A stretch of 60,386 nt of DNA, taken from a virus. Numbering within the stretch: the stretch's first letter is position 1; the number at the start of each line of letters is the position of its first letter. Position numbers and translations under genes: made by a program. The stretch covers positions 1 to 60,386 of the IMG/VR virus record IMGVR_UViG_3300032053_000078; one strand, written 5' to 3'. Of this stretch, positions 33,156 to 44,500 are shown piece after piece. The notes under the pieces were generated by a model. It worked only from the letters and a program-made list of their open reading frames with translations, did not search any database and had not been told where the DNA came from.

Positions 33156-33292
33156 ATGCTTCCTCCCAATCATGGTTCTCGTAGGTACTGGTACTGCGGA
33201 ACCAAGCTGGGCTTGAGACCGTTAGCCCCGCTGGGCGGGACCTTGGGCCGAAGTTTCGCGCACTGTACGACCAGATCGAGGGACCCTCGCTG

Positions 33293-33766
33293 CTACTTCA
33301 ATGGGATACCTGTCGATGGGTGCTGCGCCGATGACAGTTCCGCCTCGATTTCAGCGAGCGTCTGAGGGTCAATCGGGGCGACCAACGGGTCGCCCGCCGC
33401 TTGCGCCCGCTCGAACTGTTCGGCCATCGAGTTGCCCGACGGTGCAGCAGGCGGGCGCGACAGATCGGCCTCAACCAACGGTGCCGCGGTCGAAATGATC
33501 GGGCCGATCCCGGGGTACTCACCCAAAGCCTCAACCGGGACAGGTTCAGCGGTCGCCGCCGCCTGCATCAACGGTGACACCGCCGACGGAACGACCGGAA
33601 TCGGGGCCGCCGCCGCTTTCACATCCGCGTACATCTGGATCGCGTCGCCGCCGGTCAACCGGGAGAACGCCCAACACGCTCCCTCGATCGTGTTCTGCTG
33701 GGCGTCACCGTGAGTGGCGTAGAGATCGGCGAGTATCGCGAGTTCGTCCGTCAAGTCGAAGTGCAT
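33293..33766 (-). CDS. Hypothetical protein before the capsid gene, 157 aa
   Basis: MHFDLTDELAILADLYATH start, a helical first 50 residues, then an Ala/Pro-rich region ending in ASLPHG-like low complexity (PPAAPSGNSMAEQ). ATG 33766 follows TAACCT by 6 nt. Not recognised. The 137 bp before the capsid start hold a 13-bp palindrome at 33277-33289 but no clear promoter. Confidence 0.6.
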   Translation of the reverse strand: MHFDLTDELAILADLYATHGDAQQNTIEGACWAFSRLTGGDAIQMYADVKAAAAPIPVVPSAVSPLMQAAATAEPVPVEALGEYPGIGPIISTAAPLVEADLSRPPAAPSGNSMAEQFERAQAAGDPLVAPIDPQTLAEIEAELSSAQHPSTGIPLK

Positions 33767-33772
33767 CGACCG

Positions 33773-33778
33773 AGGTTA
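33773..33778 (-). promoter_or_regulatory. -10-like TAACCT before 33766
   Basis: TAACCT, then 6 nt, then ATG 33766: leaderless geometry. -35 not convincing. Confidence 0.35.
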
Positions 33779-33795
33779 CAACTAGCCGGGTGCGC

Positions 33796-34020
33796 TCAGG
33801 CCGGGGCTTCAGTCGGAGCGGGAGGCAACGTCGCTAGTGCCGTCTCGTACAACGCCCGATCCTCCTCGGTCATCTTCTCCGGTGAACCGGCGTCCATCAT
33901 CCGCCCCAACGCTGGCATCTTCTCATCGCCGGGCATGAAGGCGAACGTGATCGAGTTGGCGATCTGCGCCATGTGGCGTGACCACGCCACCTCCGCTTGC
34001 AGCTCACTCATGTCGCTCAA
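33796..34020 (-). CDS. Small helical protein, 74 aa
   Basis: TTG 34020 has AGTAGGTG upstream; ATG 34011 is the alternative. Product includes ELQAEVAWSRHMAQIANS and a C-terminal PPAPTEAPA. Not recognised. Lies between the last effector gene and the capsid cluster. Confidence 0.55.
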   Translation of the reverse strand: MSDMSELQAEVAWSRHMAQIANSITFAFMPGDEKMPALGRMMDAGSPEKMTEEDRALYETALATLPPAPTEAPA

Positions 34021-34081
34021 CTGTTCACCTACTCAACTTTCATCGCGGTCGGATGGCCGCTCTCACATCATACAGGTCAAC

Positions 34082-35305
34082 TCAGATTTGCGGGCCTGAC
34101 TCGGGGGCACCGAACACCAACAAGGCAGCTTCGAGCCGCTTCGCCCGGGAGTCCAGTTCGCTTTGATCTTCGGGCCACAAGCCGCCCTCCTCCGCCGGGA
34201 TCGTCAACGCCCCACCCGCCGACGCAGCAACCGCCAACGGCTGATCCTGCACAACACGCACCCTGTTCACAACCACCTCACCAGTGCCCTCCTTCCATAC
34301 CCCGGCCTTCTTGTCGGGTCCCGACCTCGGACGTGTCTCCTGTGTCACCGACTCAACCCGGTAACTACCACCAGCGAGGTACTCCTGCGCTTGCACCTTC
34401 AACGGCGAATACAGGACATCCGACAAGCTCGACAGATTCGAGATGTTCACCGCCCGCGGGTTCACAACCTCCAAGATCACATTGTTCGTCGCCGCCTCGG
34501 ACGGCTTCCACCACTTGCCGTCAGTGCGTTGCTCCGCCACATACCCGGCGACCTTGTCCGACGCCGACCATGACCCAAGCGAATCACCGATCACCTGACC
34601 GGGCTGCGGGATTTCATCCATCGCCAACGCCCGGTACAACGTGGCGTCAACCGGTTCCGCCGCGGCGACGAGGTCCAACAACGCCCGAGCGTCGATCTCG
34701 ATGCTGGCCTCCGGTCGACCGGGATCTCCATGAGGGGAAACGAAGCCGCCTCCCCCGAGTATCACGTCGGCAGCGTTACGAACCGGAGCCGAATGGGACT
34801 GCCAGTGCCCAACAGCGTCCGCCACATGTCGCATCTCCGGGTTGGCGTTGCCGACACCCCGGGTGAACGCAACCAACCGATCCTGTGTCGCCTTGTCCAT
34901 CTTGGAATCAGGCGACGGACTCGGAAACGAGTTCAGCGCGGCAGCCAACTCCGAGACCGTCGTCGGGATCTTCGGCATCTCGACCGCCGGAGATTTCGAT
35001 GCCCTCTCCGCCTTCTCCGCGTCAGTCAACTTGTGTGGCCCCGACCCCGGGCCACCAAACTCTCGGCCGAGCAAAGCCGCCAACCGAGCGACTGGTGAGA
35101 CCACTTCAACAGCCGCCGCCTCCGCAGCCAACACCTCGCTCATCCGCCTGACCGCTGCCGCCGTCGCGTCAGGTTCACCGAACTGACGGTCAAGGACAGC
35201 CACTTCTTCGTCGGTCAACCCCCACGGGATTTCATCAGGGAACACCACCGACCCAAAGGTCGGGTCGCCGTTCTCATCGACTGAAACAATGGGTGGTGTT
35301 GTCAT
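34082..35305 (-). CDS. Effector-like protein with ADP-ribosyltransferase-type domain, 407 aa
   Basis: Residues 1-80 are acidic and helical; residue 83 begins the linker FGGPGSGPHKLTDAEKAER. The C-terminal domain reads ATLYRALAMDEIPQPG, SWSASDKVAGYV and AQEYLAGGSYRV, matching the R, S-x-S and E-containing elements of VIP2/ExoS-like ARTs. The protein ends in FGAPESGPQI, a decayed copy of the linker, so it may once have continued into another module. Overlaps the 1067-residue gene by 4 nt. Probable host-directed effector; catalysis not shown. Confidence 0.7.
   Translation of the reverse strand: MTTPPIVSVDENGDPTFGSVVFPDEIPWGLTDEEVAVLDRQFGEPDATAAAVRRMSEVLAAEAAAVEVVSPVARLAALLGREFGGPGSGPHKLTDAEKAERASKSPAVEMPKIPTTVSELAAALNSFPSPSPDSKMDKATQDRLVAFTRGVGNANPEMRHVADAVGHWQSHSAPVRNAADVILGGGGFVSPHGDPGRPEASIEIDARALLDLVAAAEPVDATLYRALAMDEIPQPGQVIGDSLGSWSASDKVAGYVAEQRTDGKWWKPSEAATNNVILEVVNPRAVNISNLSSLSDVLYSPLKVQAQEYLAGGSYRVESVTQETRPRSGPDKKAGVWKEGTGEVVVNRVRVVQDQPLAVAASAGGALTIPAEEGGLWPEDQSELDSRAKRLEAALLVFGAPESGPQI
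34088..34114 (-). repeat. Degenerate linker at a C-terminus
   Basis: Encodes FGAPESGPQ, two changes from the usual FGGPGSGPQ, followed by one residue and the stop. It marks where a further module was probably lost. Confidence 0.6.
35033..35059 (-). repeat. FGGPGSGPH linker in the 407-aa effector
   Basis: Encodes FGGPGSGPH and continues KLTDAEKAER, the 'H-type' linker also found in the MuF fusion and three modules of the 2702-residue protein. Confidence 0.85.
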
Positions 35306-38300
35306 GTCACCAACCCCTCGAACTCTGCGAGTAGCGGATGAAGCGAGGGAGGGAAGCTCTCCCGATCGTACTGAGGGTGTGTGACAGCGGAGAACGTCTC
35401 AGCGAACGCTTCCGAGCGTTGCGTGGCCTGACTCATCCCCGCCGATACCTGTCCCGCCGCGTATGCGCTGACCGCAGCGAACTCGGCGGAGCGCAGATTG
35501 ACGATCATCATACGGATTCGCTCGTGAACCTCGGGTTCCTTCGCTTCCAACTGGGTGTCGACGTGATGTCCGAACTCGTGACGGAAGTTGGCGGACATCG
35601 CTCCGTTCCCCACGAGGTTACGCCCGAACGCCGGGGTTCTCTCATCGAGGTACATCTGGTTGGCGATCTGCTTGTCCGACACGTTGATGCCGATGGTGTC
35701 CATCCTCCCCACATAGATTGCTCCCGCCAAGGCGTCCGAAAGGCTCCCGAGGGGGACAATCGCGCCGACAGGACCGAACCGTTCCACCGCCGCTTGCATC
35801 TTTGGTTCCTTCGCCACCTCGTCGAGCATCCCCGATATTCGAGCGGCCCCACCCGGAGATATTTCCCCCCCAAACCGGTTCAACGCTTTCGTGAACGTGC
35901 GGGTCGCTGCGACCTTCGCCGCTCGAACCTCTCTCGGGTTGTCAGAAAGGAACTTTCTCCCAACGAAGTTTTCGTTCCCCGACCCGTGCCACGAATGAAC
36001 CTCCGGCGGGACTCCTCGCCGTCCTCCCTCCGGGTTGTCTTTCACCCACTTGTCAGCCCGGGCCTTCTCCTCGGCCGCTTTCGCTGGCAACGCCTGAGAC
36101 GCCTGCTGCGCTGCCTGCTTCACAGTAACAACACCCTTCGGGCAGAACATCTTGCCGGTGCCTTTCGCCCGCTCGATCTTGTTACGGGCAATGCTTTCCC
36201 GCCGGGCGGCCTTCTGTTCCTCAGTCCGCGGTCCCTGCGGACCTGATCCTTCACCCCCAAACATTTCAACGCTCAGAGTGGTCGTGAACTCACCGTGCCC
36301 CTGCGGGGGCAACCCCATGTTCTCGGTGTACGACTTCGCCGCGTTCAACGCGTCGACGATGCTCATGTCCAACACGTTCACCGGGAGCGTCAGATCCTTC
36401 CCGGTCTCGAACTTCGCTCCGACCGTTGCCGCCCACCGGTGGTGCCCGTCGAGGATGTACCCGTCGCGTGTCGCGAAGATCGTTCGACCCGTCGACGGAT
36501 CGAACTTCCCAGCCTCGATCTTGTTCGCCATCTTCGCGACCTTCGCCCCGTCCAACTCACGTTGCGACGCCCGCAGATGCGACGCCAACACATCCTTCGT
36601 TTCGACCTTGATGCCCTGATCCCTCAACGACTTCACGAAGTCCTCACCCAACCGCACATACCCCTGAGCGTCCTTCTCCATGCTGTCAGCGGGCGACCCC
36701 GGGATCGGCTTGCCCGAGAGCTGCGGCATTTCAACACGCTTCTCCACGAAAGCGTCAGCGCAGAACACGTTGGTATCAGCGACAGACACCCGGCACAGGT
36801 CAAACGACGGGGCCTCAGCCCCCTTGACCTTTGCTTCGTCGACCATCTCTTTCATCCGGTCAAGCAACGTCGCGACTTCGTCCGGTTGGTTGAGCTGGAC
36901 GTACTTGCCTTCGCTCAACGCCTGCGCTGCGACGTTCACGTTCGGAGTGACGATCGGATCTTTCTCCGTTCCGGTCCCGGTGAACTTCCACATGTCGGCC
37001 TTGCCGCCACCCGACTTCTCGGCCTTGTCGGCCTTGTCGGCTTTCGGCTTGTCGGCTTTGTCGTTGGACTTGCCCTTCCCCGCACCGGCATGGGGATGGC
37101 TTTCCCCGCCTTGCGGGCCGGACCCCGGACCGCCGAACTGTGAGACCCTCAGAGCCTCCCGCAGACGTCGCACCGGCGCTGCCGTCGGGTCCGCTGTGGT
37201 GACATAGCCGTCGGCACCCAACGCCCGTCGCAACGCCATCACGGAGGCCGTCGTCGGGTCCGCTGCTTCCGCCTCGGCGAGCTTCGCGATTTCGTCCATC
37301 GAGTCCGGGGTACGTTTCGCCCAATCGTCGTTCGGCGGTGTGTCGATGTTGACCAACCGGCGAGATCCGACCGCTGCAACCGCCTTCGACCAAGCCGTCA
37401 CGCCCGGGGCCTGCGGGATGATCCCACTCTGGAACGGGGCACCTCCAAGGACCACCAGCTCCGACTCCGACAGGCACCCCGGACCCGTCGACGGCAACGA
37501 GAAGATCCGATCGGCCGGGACGACGTTCACAGCAACAGCCGGGTACACGCCCTCCTTCAAGACACCCCCCTTGTCGAGCGATGACTGAACAGCGAACGAC
37601 TGGGCAACCCGGAAGTCCGTCGACCACGACGACAACGGGTTCGACGTCACCTCAGCCGTCACCCCGTTCGACACAACCCCACCATCAGCGCCGCGTTCAA
37701 CCGGTGTGCCAGCCACAACCCCCGGCCGATCCTCAGTGCCGAACCCTCGGGTCAACACCAACGAATCGACACCCCTCAATGTGTCCTGTGTCTCAGCGTA
37801 CGTCGCCCGCAGATACGACTCGATCGCCGGACCAGACAACGCGATTTCATCCTTCACCTCACGGCGCTGCCAATCCGTCACCAACGCCGACGACGCGTCC
37901 GCCTTACCTCCGAACACCTCCGCCGCGACCTCCTGCATCGCCCACGCCTTCGGGTCATGGTCAGCAGACGAGAACGCCCACCGATCCACATACGCCTGAG
38001 CCATCACCTGCGCCTGAGCATCAACACCTCGCGGGTGTTCCATCTGACGTTGAGCAGCCGCCTTGTCGACAACCACAGCGTTACGTTCAGCCCATTGAGC
38101 GAACTTCGGGTCGGCAGCCATACGAGCGCCCACCGCCCTGACCGCCGCTTCCTTCATCGCCTGACGATCCGCACCCGAATACGGCACACGATCCGCCGAC
38201 CGCTCGCCAAGCGACGGGACCGCTACCCGCATCGCCCGATCAAACAACTTCGACGACTCACCCAAAGCAACCGCTATCTCCGGGGACACATGATGATCCG

Positions 38301-38505
38301 CTGTCATCAACGGAAACGACGGCACCCCAAGCGGCGATGCCTGCACCGGACCATCCGCGTGCTTCTGTGGACCCGACCCCGGACCGCCGAACACCCCGAT
38401 GGCAGCCGCGACCCGGGCCTCTCGCCGGGTACGGATTTCGTCGTAGCCTCGGACCTCCTCGGCAAGAGCGAGCAGCTCACGGGTGGGGGCCAGTAGCGAC
38501 GTCAT
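35302..38505 (-). CDS. Three-module effector polyprotein: ART, ParB-like, zincin (1067 aa)
   Basis: Linkers at residues 39, 457 and 749 divide the protein. Module 1 (about 55-440) looks like an ART: LVLTRGFGTED, SSWSTDFRVAQSFA and ESELVVLGG. Module 2 (470-735) begins with a Lys/Ala-rich tract and holds the ParB/sulfiredoxin-type GYILDGHHRWAA (Asp686). Module 3 (760-1067) is a zincin with FRHEFGHHVD (His976, Glu977, His980) and a distant EAFAETF glutamate helix. ATG or GTG at 38505 overlaps the 2702-residue gene's stop. It shows no transmembrane segment. Inferred to be packaged and delivered. Confidence 0.75.
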   Translation of the reverse strand: MTSLLAPTRELLALAEEVRGYDEIRTRREARVAAAIGVFGGPGSGPQKHADGPVQASPLGVPSFPLMTADHHVSPEIAVALGESSKLFDRAMRVAVPSLGERSADRVPYSGADRQAMKEAAVRAVGARMAADPKFAQWAERNAVVVDKAAAQRQMEHPRGVDAQAQVMAQAYVDRWAFSSADHDPKAWAMQEVAAEVFGGKADASSALVTDWQRREVKDEIALSGPAIESYLRATYAETQDTLRGVDSLVLTRGFGTEDRPGVVAGTPVERGADGGVVSNGVTAEVTSNPLSSWSTDFRVAQSFAVQSSLDKGGVLKEGVYPAVAVNVVPADRIFSLPSTGPGCLSESELVVLGGAPFQSGIIPQAPGVTAWSKAVAAVGSRRLVNIDTPPNDDWAKRTPDSMDEIAKLAEAEAADPTTASVMALRRALGADGYVTTADPTAAPVRRLREALRVSQFGGPGSGPQGGESHPHAGAGKGKSNDKADKPKADKADKAEKSGGGKADMWKFTGTGTEKDPIVTPNVNVAAQALSEGKYVQLNQPDEVATLLDRMKEMVDEAKVKGAEAPSFDLCRVSVADTNVFCADAFVEKRVEMPQLSGKPIPGSPADSMEKDAQGYVRLGEDFVKSLRDQGIKVETKDVLASHLRASQRELDGAKVAKMANKIEAGKFDPSTGRTIFATRDGYILDGHHRWAATVGAKFETGKDLTLPVNVLDMSIVDALNAAKSYTENMGLPPQGHGEFTTTLSVEMFGGEGSGPQGPRTEEQKAARRESIARNKIERAKGTGKMFCPKGVVTVKQAAQQASQALPAKAAEEKARADKWVKDNPEGGRRGVPPEVHSWHGSGNENFVGRKFLSDNPREVRAAKVAATRTFTKALNRFGGEISPGGAARISGMLDEVAKEPKMQAAVERFGPVGAIVPLGSLSDALAGAIYVGRMDTIGINVSDKQIANQMYLDERTPAFGRNLVGNGAMSANFRHEFGHHVDTQLEAKEPEVHERIRMMIVNLRSAEFAAVSAYAAGQVSAGMSQATQRSEAFAETFSAVTHPQYDRESFPPSLHPLLAEFEGLVT
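36235..38391 (-). repeat. Three linkers in the 1067-aa effector
   Basis: Copies at 38365-38391 (FGGPGSGPQ), 37111-37137 (FGGPGSGPQ) and 36235-36261 (FGGEGSGPQ). The last continues GPRTEEQKAARRESIARN, nearly identical to linkers of the 2702-residue protein; the first two continue differently. Confidence 0.85.
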
Positions 38506-41500
38506 CGTTTCCCCACATACTTCTCGACGAGCGCCCCGTAAGCGGCGACCCTGTCAGCGGTGGCGGGGACCCTCGACTGGCTGCCCCCCGAGACGTAAGC
38601 GCCGAACAGCTCGGCAGCCATCTCAGCGGAGTTCTCCGACGCGTACGCCGACGGCGAATCAAACCCGGTGTACCCGGCAGAGTTCGGAACGCTTATCATC
38701 ACCCCGTTCGGGGTGACCTCAGTCAGACCGCCATGCGCCGGGTCAGCGCCAGCCCGGACCATCGCGTGATCGACAAGGTGCCCGTACTCGTGAGTGAACG
38801 TCCCCTTGCCCGACGAGTCGACCAGCAGGCCCTTCATGTCCTCCTCCCGGTTTTTCCCTCCACGATCCCATCTCTCCTCACCGGCCTTCGCTAAAGCGGC
38901 ATCGACGGCCGTCTGATACCCCTCCGCTGTCTTTGATGCCTCCCAAGCGTCAGCGTTGATGTGGATGGCTTGGCTCCCATGCAACTCAGGGTTCGGTCCG
39001 TTGCGGGCGTCGAAACTGCTCGGCACCAACGGGTCGCCGCCCTGAGCGGTCGCATACCCGGTGATCGCGTCGTCACCCGAACCGAAGATCACTCGCACAT
39101 GACCGATCGGGAACCGTTCCGTCAGCTCCTTCATCGTCGCCTCAATCATCGCCCGATCAGCCTCGGGGACCTTGCCCTCCAAAGCGAACGACCCGATCTT
39201 GCCCTCCGGTCGCAAAGCACGCTCAGCCGCAGCCTTCGCTTCCTTGTTCCGGGCGATCGTTTCCCGCCGCGCAGCCTTCTGCTCCTCGGTCCGCGGTCCT
39301 TGCGGACCCGATCCGTCGCCACCAAACATTTCAACGCTCAGAGTGGTCAGAGCGGCACGCATCGAAGCGACCGCCGCCGACGTCGGATCATACGGAGCGA
39401 GTGACGCTTCCTCCTCACCGTCATGGTCCCAACCCGCAGCGACCTCAGCGAGCATCCGCCGACGATCCTCCAACGACGACGCCGAAGCAGCCAACCCGGC
39501 CACAGGGGACAGAACCTTCACCGCGTCCCAACCCGTACCCGACTTCAACGCCTTCTCACCACCCGGCGACGACACCACCTCGAACGGTGTCGGATACCCC
39601 GGGTCGGAACGATCACCTTTCAACCGTGTCCTCATCGACTTGTCCAAGTCCTTCGACTTCGACAACTCATCCAACGCCTTGCCGCTCCCCGCTGCGATCT
39701 TGCGTCCCGAAGCGTCACGCCCGGATTTCATCTCAGGGTTCAACCAGTCATACCCGGCTTTGGCCCACACGGCGCGCCCGTCCATCTCGGCGCGCATCAC
39801 CACCTTGCCGACACCGTTGCCCCGGTACCAGTCCTCCATCCGGTTGTTGAAAGCGGTAGCGAATCCTTTGCCCCGGGCCTCGGGGTCAAGGACCATCCTC
39901 GTCGAATGGGCGACCCGTTCCCCGTTCTCAACCGTGAAGTCACGAACAACCGATCCCACGCGAGTCCCTGACGGGTCAAGGATCTGCGCTTGGAACCGCA
40001 TCTCGACCGGCCCCGGGTGCGGGTCAGCGAACCGTGACCGTTCGTCCGACGGTGGTGCGACCGTGAACCCATCCCCGAACGTGCCTTTCAACGCGTCGAA
40101 CAGTTTGGACGGGTCAGCCTTCACCTCATCAAACGTCGGTCCGCGGCCCGGCACAGCTTCCGGCTTCGGCGCTGTCCCCTTCGCCGCTTGCCGCTCAGCT
40201 TTCTCAGCGTCGGTCAGCTTGTGAGGACCCGACCCCGGGCCACCGAACATTTCACCGCGCAGAGTGGTCAGCGCAGCGAACATAGAAGCGACCGCTGGGG
40301 TGGTCTCGTCGGGGTAACTCGATTCGAGCGACGCTTCTTCCTCGCCGACGTGGTCCCATTCCTTCGCGACTTTCGCCAACGCACCCCACCGTGCGTCCCA
40401 ACTGGTGCCAGACGAAGCCGCCAACGCCTGCCCGCCCTCAGTGTTCAGATGCTTCGCTCCTAGCCACGAAACGTCCCGCAACGCCCGTTCCCCCGCCGGG
40501 AGTTGAACAACCTCATACGGGGTTGGTGCATCAGGGGACGGCCGGTCCCCAAACACGATGGCCGTTGCCATGTCGTTCAGCCGTCCAACCATCTCGGTCG
40601 TCGCCGGGTCTTTGCCGTAGGTGCTCATGTCCTCAGCGATGTTCGCCAGCGTGACGCCATTCTCTCCCGGCATGAAGTCGAACCCAGCTTTGGCCCACAC
40701 GACCGAGCCGCCCTGCGACGTGCCGTTGTTCGCCGCCATCAACTCGATCCGATCCACACCGTTCGCCCGGTACCAGTCCTCCATGTGACTGTTGAAAGCG
40801 GTCCCGAACCCTTTTCCCCGGGCGTCCTCGGTCAGACCCATCATCGAGTTGATCGCGACCAGCTTGCCATCTTCCTTTTCGACGACGCTCCGAACCACCG
40901 TGCCGACTTCGTGGCCTGTCGCGTCGAGGATCTTCCCCGTGAAGCTCAGGTCTTTCTTCCCGTCGTCCCCGGGCGGCAACCAAGACGACCTCGGGCTGAC
41001 CGTGAACCGTCCCTCGCCGAACTGCCCGGCGACGACCTGCTCCAGCAGCCTGTTCCGCTCCGTCATGGATGAAGTCGCCAACAGATCGTCCAGCTTCGGG
41101 ACTTTCGACGGCCCCGGCAGATCCTTCACAACCGGATCAGGCCCCCTCAACACCGGGGCAGGCGCAGCGTCTTTCTTCGACTGCCGTTCGGCCTTCTCGG
41201 CATCAGTCAACTTGTGTGGCCCCGAACCCGGACCCCCAAACATTTCACCGCCAAGCAGAGCCGCCAACCAGTCCGCGGCCGGACCGCCCGCCGGGATCGG
41301 ATCTTCGGGAAACGACGGCGTCGAGTCCTGCACGATGGCCGCCGTGCGGTTGAGGAGCACGGTGCCAGTTGGGACCTTGTACGCGTCCCACCCGTTTGCC
41401 AAAGCGAACCGGCCGACGTCGTTCAGTATCGCCACCGTGCCGACGGCCACCTTCTCCTCCCGGGTCGTCGGCAGGTAGTTCCCCCAGTTATCCACAGGGA

Positions 41501-44500
41501 TGCCCCTCAGCAGGTTGTCCTTGTCTTGGGAATGAAGCTGCTCAACGGACGCCCCTTCACTAATCGCGTCTCGGCCTCCCGCCGCGAACCGGGTGTCCTC
41601 CCTAAAGGACCCCCTGAACACTCCTTCCCGGTTGGCCGAGCCGCCGCTGCGAGATCCCCCGTATGAGACAGCGGTCATGTACGCGGTCTGGCGGCCCATC
41701 AGTTGCCTGTACCCGTCGCCTTCGAGGAAGTCGCTACGCATAGAGGACGCAGCGCAGTACGAACCGTTGCCGTAGACCCCTGTGCCCGGGAAGTAATCAC
41801 CGGTGCGAAACGCCTCGGCGTGTTCCGCCCCCGTGACGTACGCGGTGGTCGTATAGTCACCCGCACGGGAACCTTGCACCCCCCGGTAGAACTCGGATTC
41901 CGGTCGCTCCCCAACCAGCCGATTCATCTCATCCTCTGAAACGACTGTCGGTAGCCCGTCGAACCCCTGAACCGCTGCCAACGCACCCAACATCGAATCA
42001 CCGAACGGGCTGTCACCTTGGGGGCCGTTGGCTAGTTCCGCGAGGTGCCTGTCGGCGGCGACGAGAGCGGCCTCGATGAACGCCGGGTCCTTCATGGTCT
42101 CACGCCAATCGGTGTATTTCGCGGGGACGCGACCCGATGACGGGGCAGCAGCTTTCTCTTTCTCCGCCTTCGCCTTCTCCTCGCGGTTCTTCGCCATCTT
42201 CTCCCGACGCGCAGCCTTCTGCTCCTCAGTCAACCGACCTTGCGGACCCGATCCTTCACCCCCGAACATTTCAACGCTCAGAGTGGTCAACTGGGCGAAC
42301 ATCGAAGCGACCGCTGCTGACGTCGGGTCCGACGGTCGGGACGGCACCGAGTCCTGCACGATCGCAGCGGTTCGGTTCAACAACACCGTCCCCGACGAAA
42401 CCCTCACAGCGTCGTACCCGTTAGCGGCGGCGAACCGGCCCTCGTCCAACAATATGAGCAACGTCCCCAGCGCCTCTTTCTCCTCCCGGGTTGTTGCCTT
42501 GTAGATCCGCGACTCAGGTTCCGTCGTCGGGAGCTTGCTTCTCAACGCCTCTTTGTCCTCCCAGCTCAAACGGGGTTGCTGAGATTGCTGATCGTGGCCC
42601 GCCGGGGCGATGTTCGCGTCGGGGTGGAACGCCCCACGCATCATCCCGTTCGGATCAGGGTTCCCTTTGCTCATCGTGTACGCGTAGGCGTACATGTACG
42701 CGCCCTCACGGTCCCCCAGTCTTGTCCTGTCGGTCACCGCGACGTAAGTGCCGTTCCCGAACACCCCCTTGCCGGGGAAGTAACCGCCGCTCCTGAACTC
42801 CTCAACGAGGTCCGGCCCTCTGACTATTTCGATCTGGCCGTCGGCCCCCCGCACGTTGAAACCCTCATCATCGAGAATGGGGTGATCCTCGACCCCGCGG
42901 AAGAACTCGGCCCTCGGATTCTCAGCGATGACCTTGTCTAGCTCTCCCTCGGATACCACCGTCGGCAACCCGTCGAAGCCCTGCAACTGGGCGATAGCGC
43001 CAAGACTCGGGTCGCCGCGCACGTTTTCCCACTCGCCGGGTTTCCCCTCGACGGGACGCGCAGCACTGAAGTCCAACGGAACCCCACCCGAAGTCTTGGC
43101 CCCCGCCATCTGAGCGAGGTAAGCGTCAGCGGTGATGAGCGCCTCCGCCTTGAACGCCGGGTCCTTGACCGTCTCATGCCAATCGTTGTATTTCGCGGGG
43201 ACGCGACCTGTAGCCGCAGGAGCGGCGACTTTCTCTTTCTCCGCTTTCGCCCGCTCCTCACGGTTCCGGGCGATCGCCTCCCTCCGCGCGGCCTTCTGCT
43301 CCTCGGTTCGCGGTCCCTGCGGACCCGACCCGACGCCACCGAACATTTCACCGCGCAGAGTGGCCGCAGCATCGCCAGACCCAACCGGCGGTGCCCATCG
43401 CGGTTCCGATCCCTGAGCATCCTGCACGATCCCCGCAGTGCGGTTGAGGAGGACAACCCCAACCGGCACCTTGTACGCGTCCCACCCGTTCGCCAGAGCA
43501 AACCGGCCCTCGTCGCTCAATATCAGCGTCGTGCCGACGGCCACCTTCTCCTCGGTCGTTGCCGGTGCGAGCCTCCCCAGCTCATCCCGGGGGATGTCCT
43601 TCAACAGCTCGTTTCGGTCGCTCGGGTGGAAGTAATGTATGCCCCCATTCCCGTACGCATAGTGGTCCCACGGGGCGAACCGGGTGTCCTCACGAAACAC
43701 CCCCCGGAACACACCTGCCGGGTCCTGAACGCCGTCGGAAGATGTGTACGCCCGAGCGGTCTCAAACGCGGCCTGACGACCCATCAACCGTGTCTCCACG
43801 CCGCCCTTCTCGAAGTCCTCCCGTCTGGAGGACGTAGCGCAATACGACCCGTTGCCGTACACGCCTGTCCCCGGGAAGTAATCGCCGGTGCGAAACGCCT
43901 CAGAGTGCTCCCCCGCCGACACCTCAACGGGTTGGTTGCCGACGAACTCAGTCGAACCTTTCACCCCACGGTAGAACTCGGACGCGGGGCGCTCCGCGAC
44001 CAGCCGATCCAGCTCGTCCTCGGACACCACAGTTGGCAACCCGTCGAAGCCCTGCAACTTCGCCAACACACCCAACATCGGGTCGCCTACTACGGGTTCG
44101 ATTCGGCCATCACTGCCTCGTCGCGTCTCCACCGCTAGCTCGTTGGCGGCCGCGATGGCAGCCGCGATGAACGCCGGGTCCTTGACTGTTTGACGCCAAT
44201 CGGTGTATTTCGCGGGGACACGCGGTGACGGTGGGACCGCAGCCTTCTCTTTCTCCTTCGCCTGCTTCTCAGCGCGGTTCTTCGCCATCTTTTCCCGCCG
44301 GGCGGCTTTCTGTTCCTCGGTCAAACGGCCCTGCGGACCTGATCCTTCACCCCCAAAGATTTCAACGCTCAGAGTGGTCAAGGCGGCACGCATCGAAGCG
44401 ACCGCCGCCGACGTCGGATCAACAACGGACAAGAAGTCGTCCATCGGGTTCCGACGCGGCTCGGACGGAACCGAGTCCTGCACAATCGCAGCCGTCCGGT

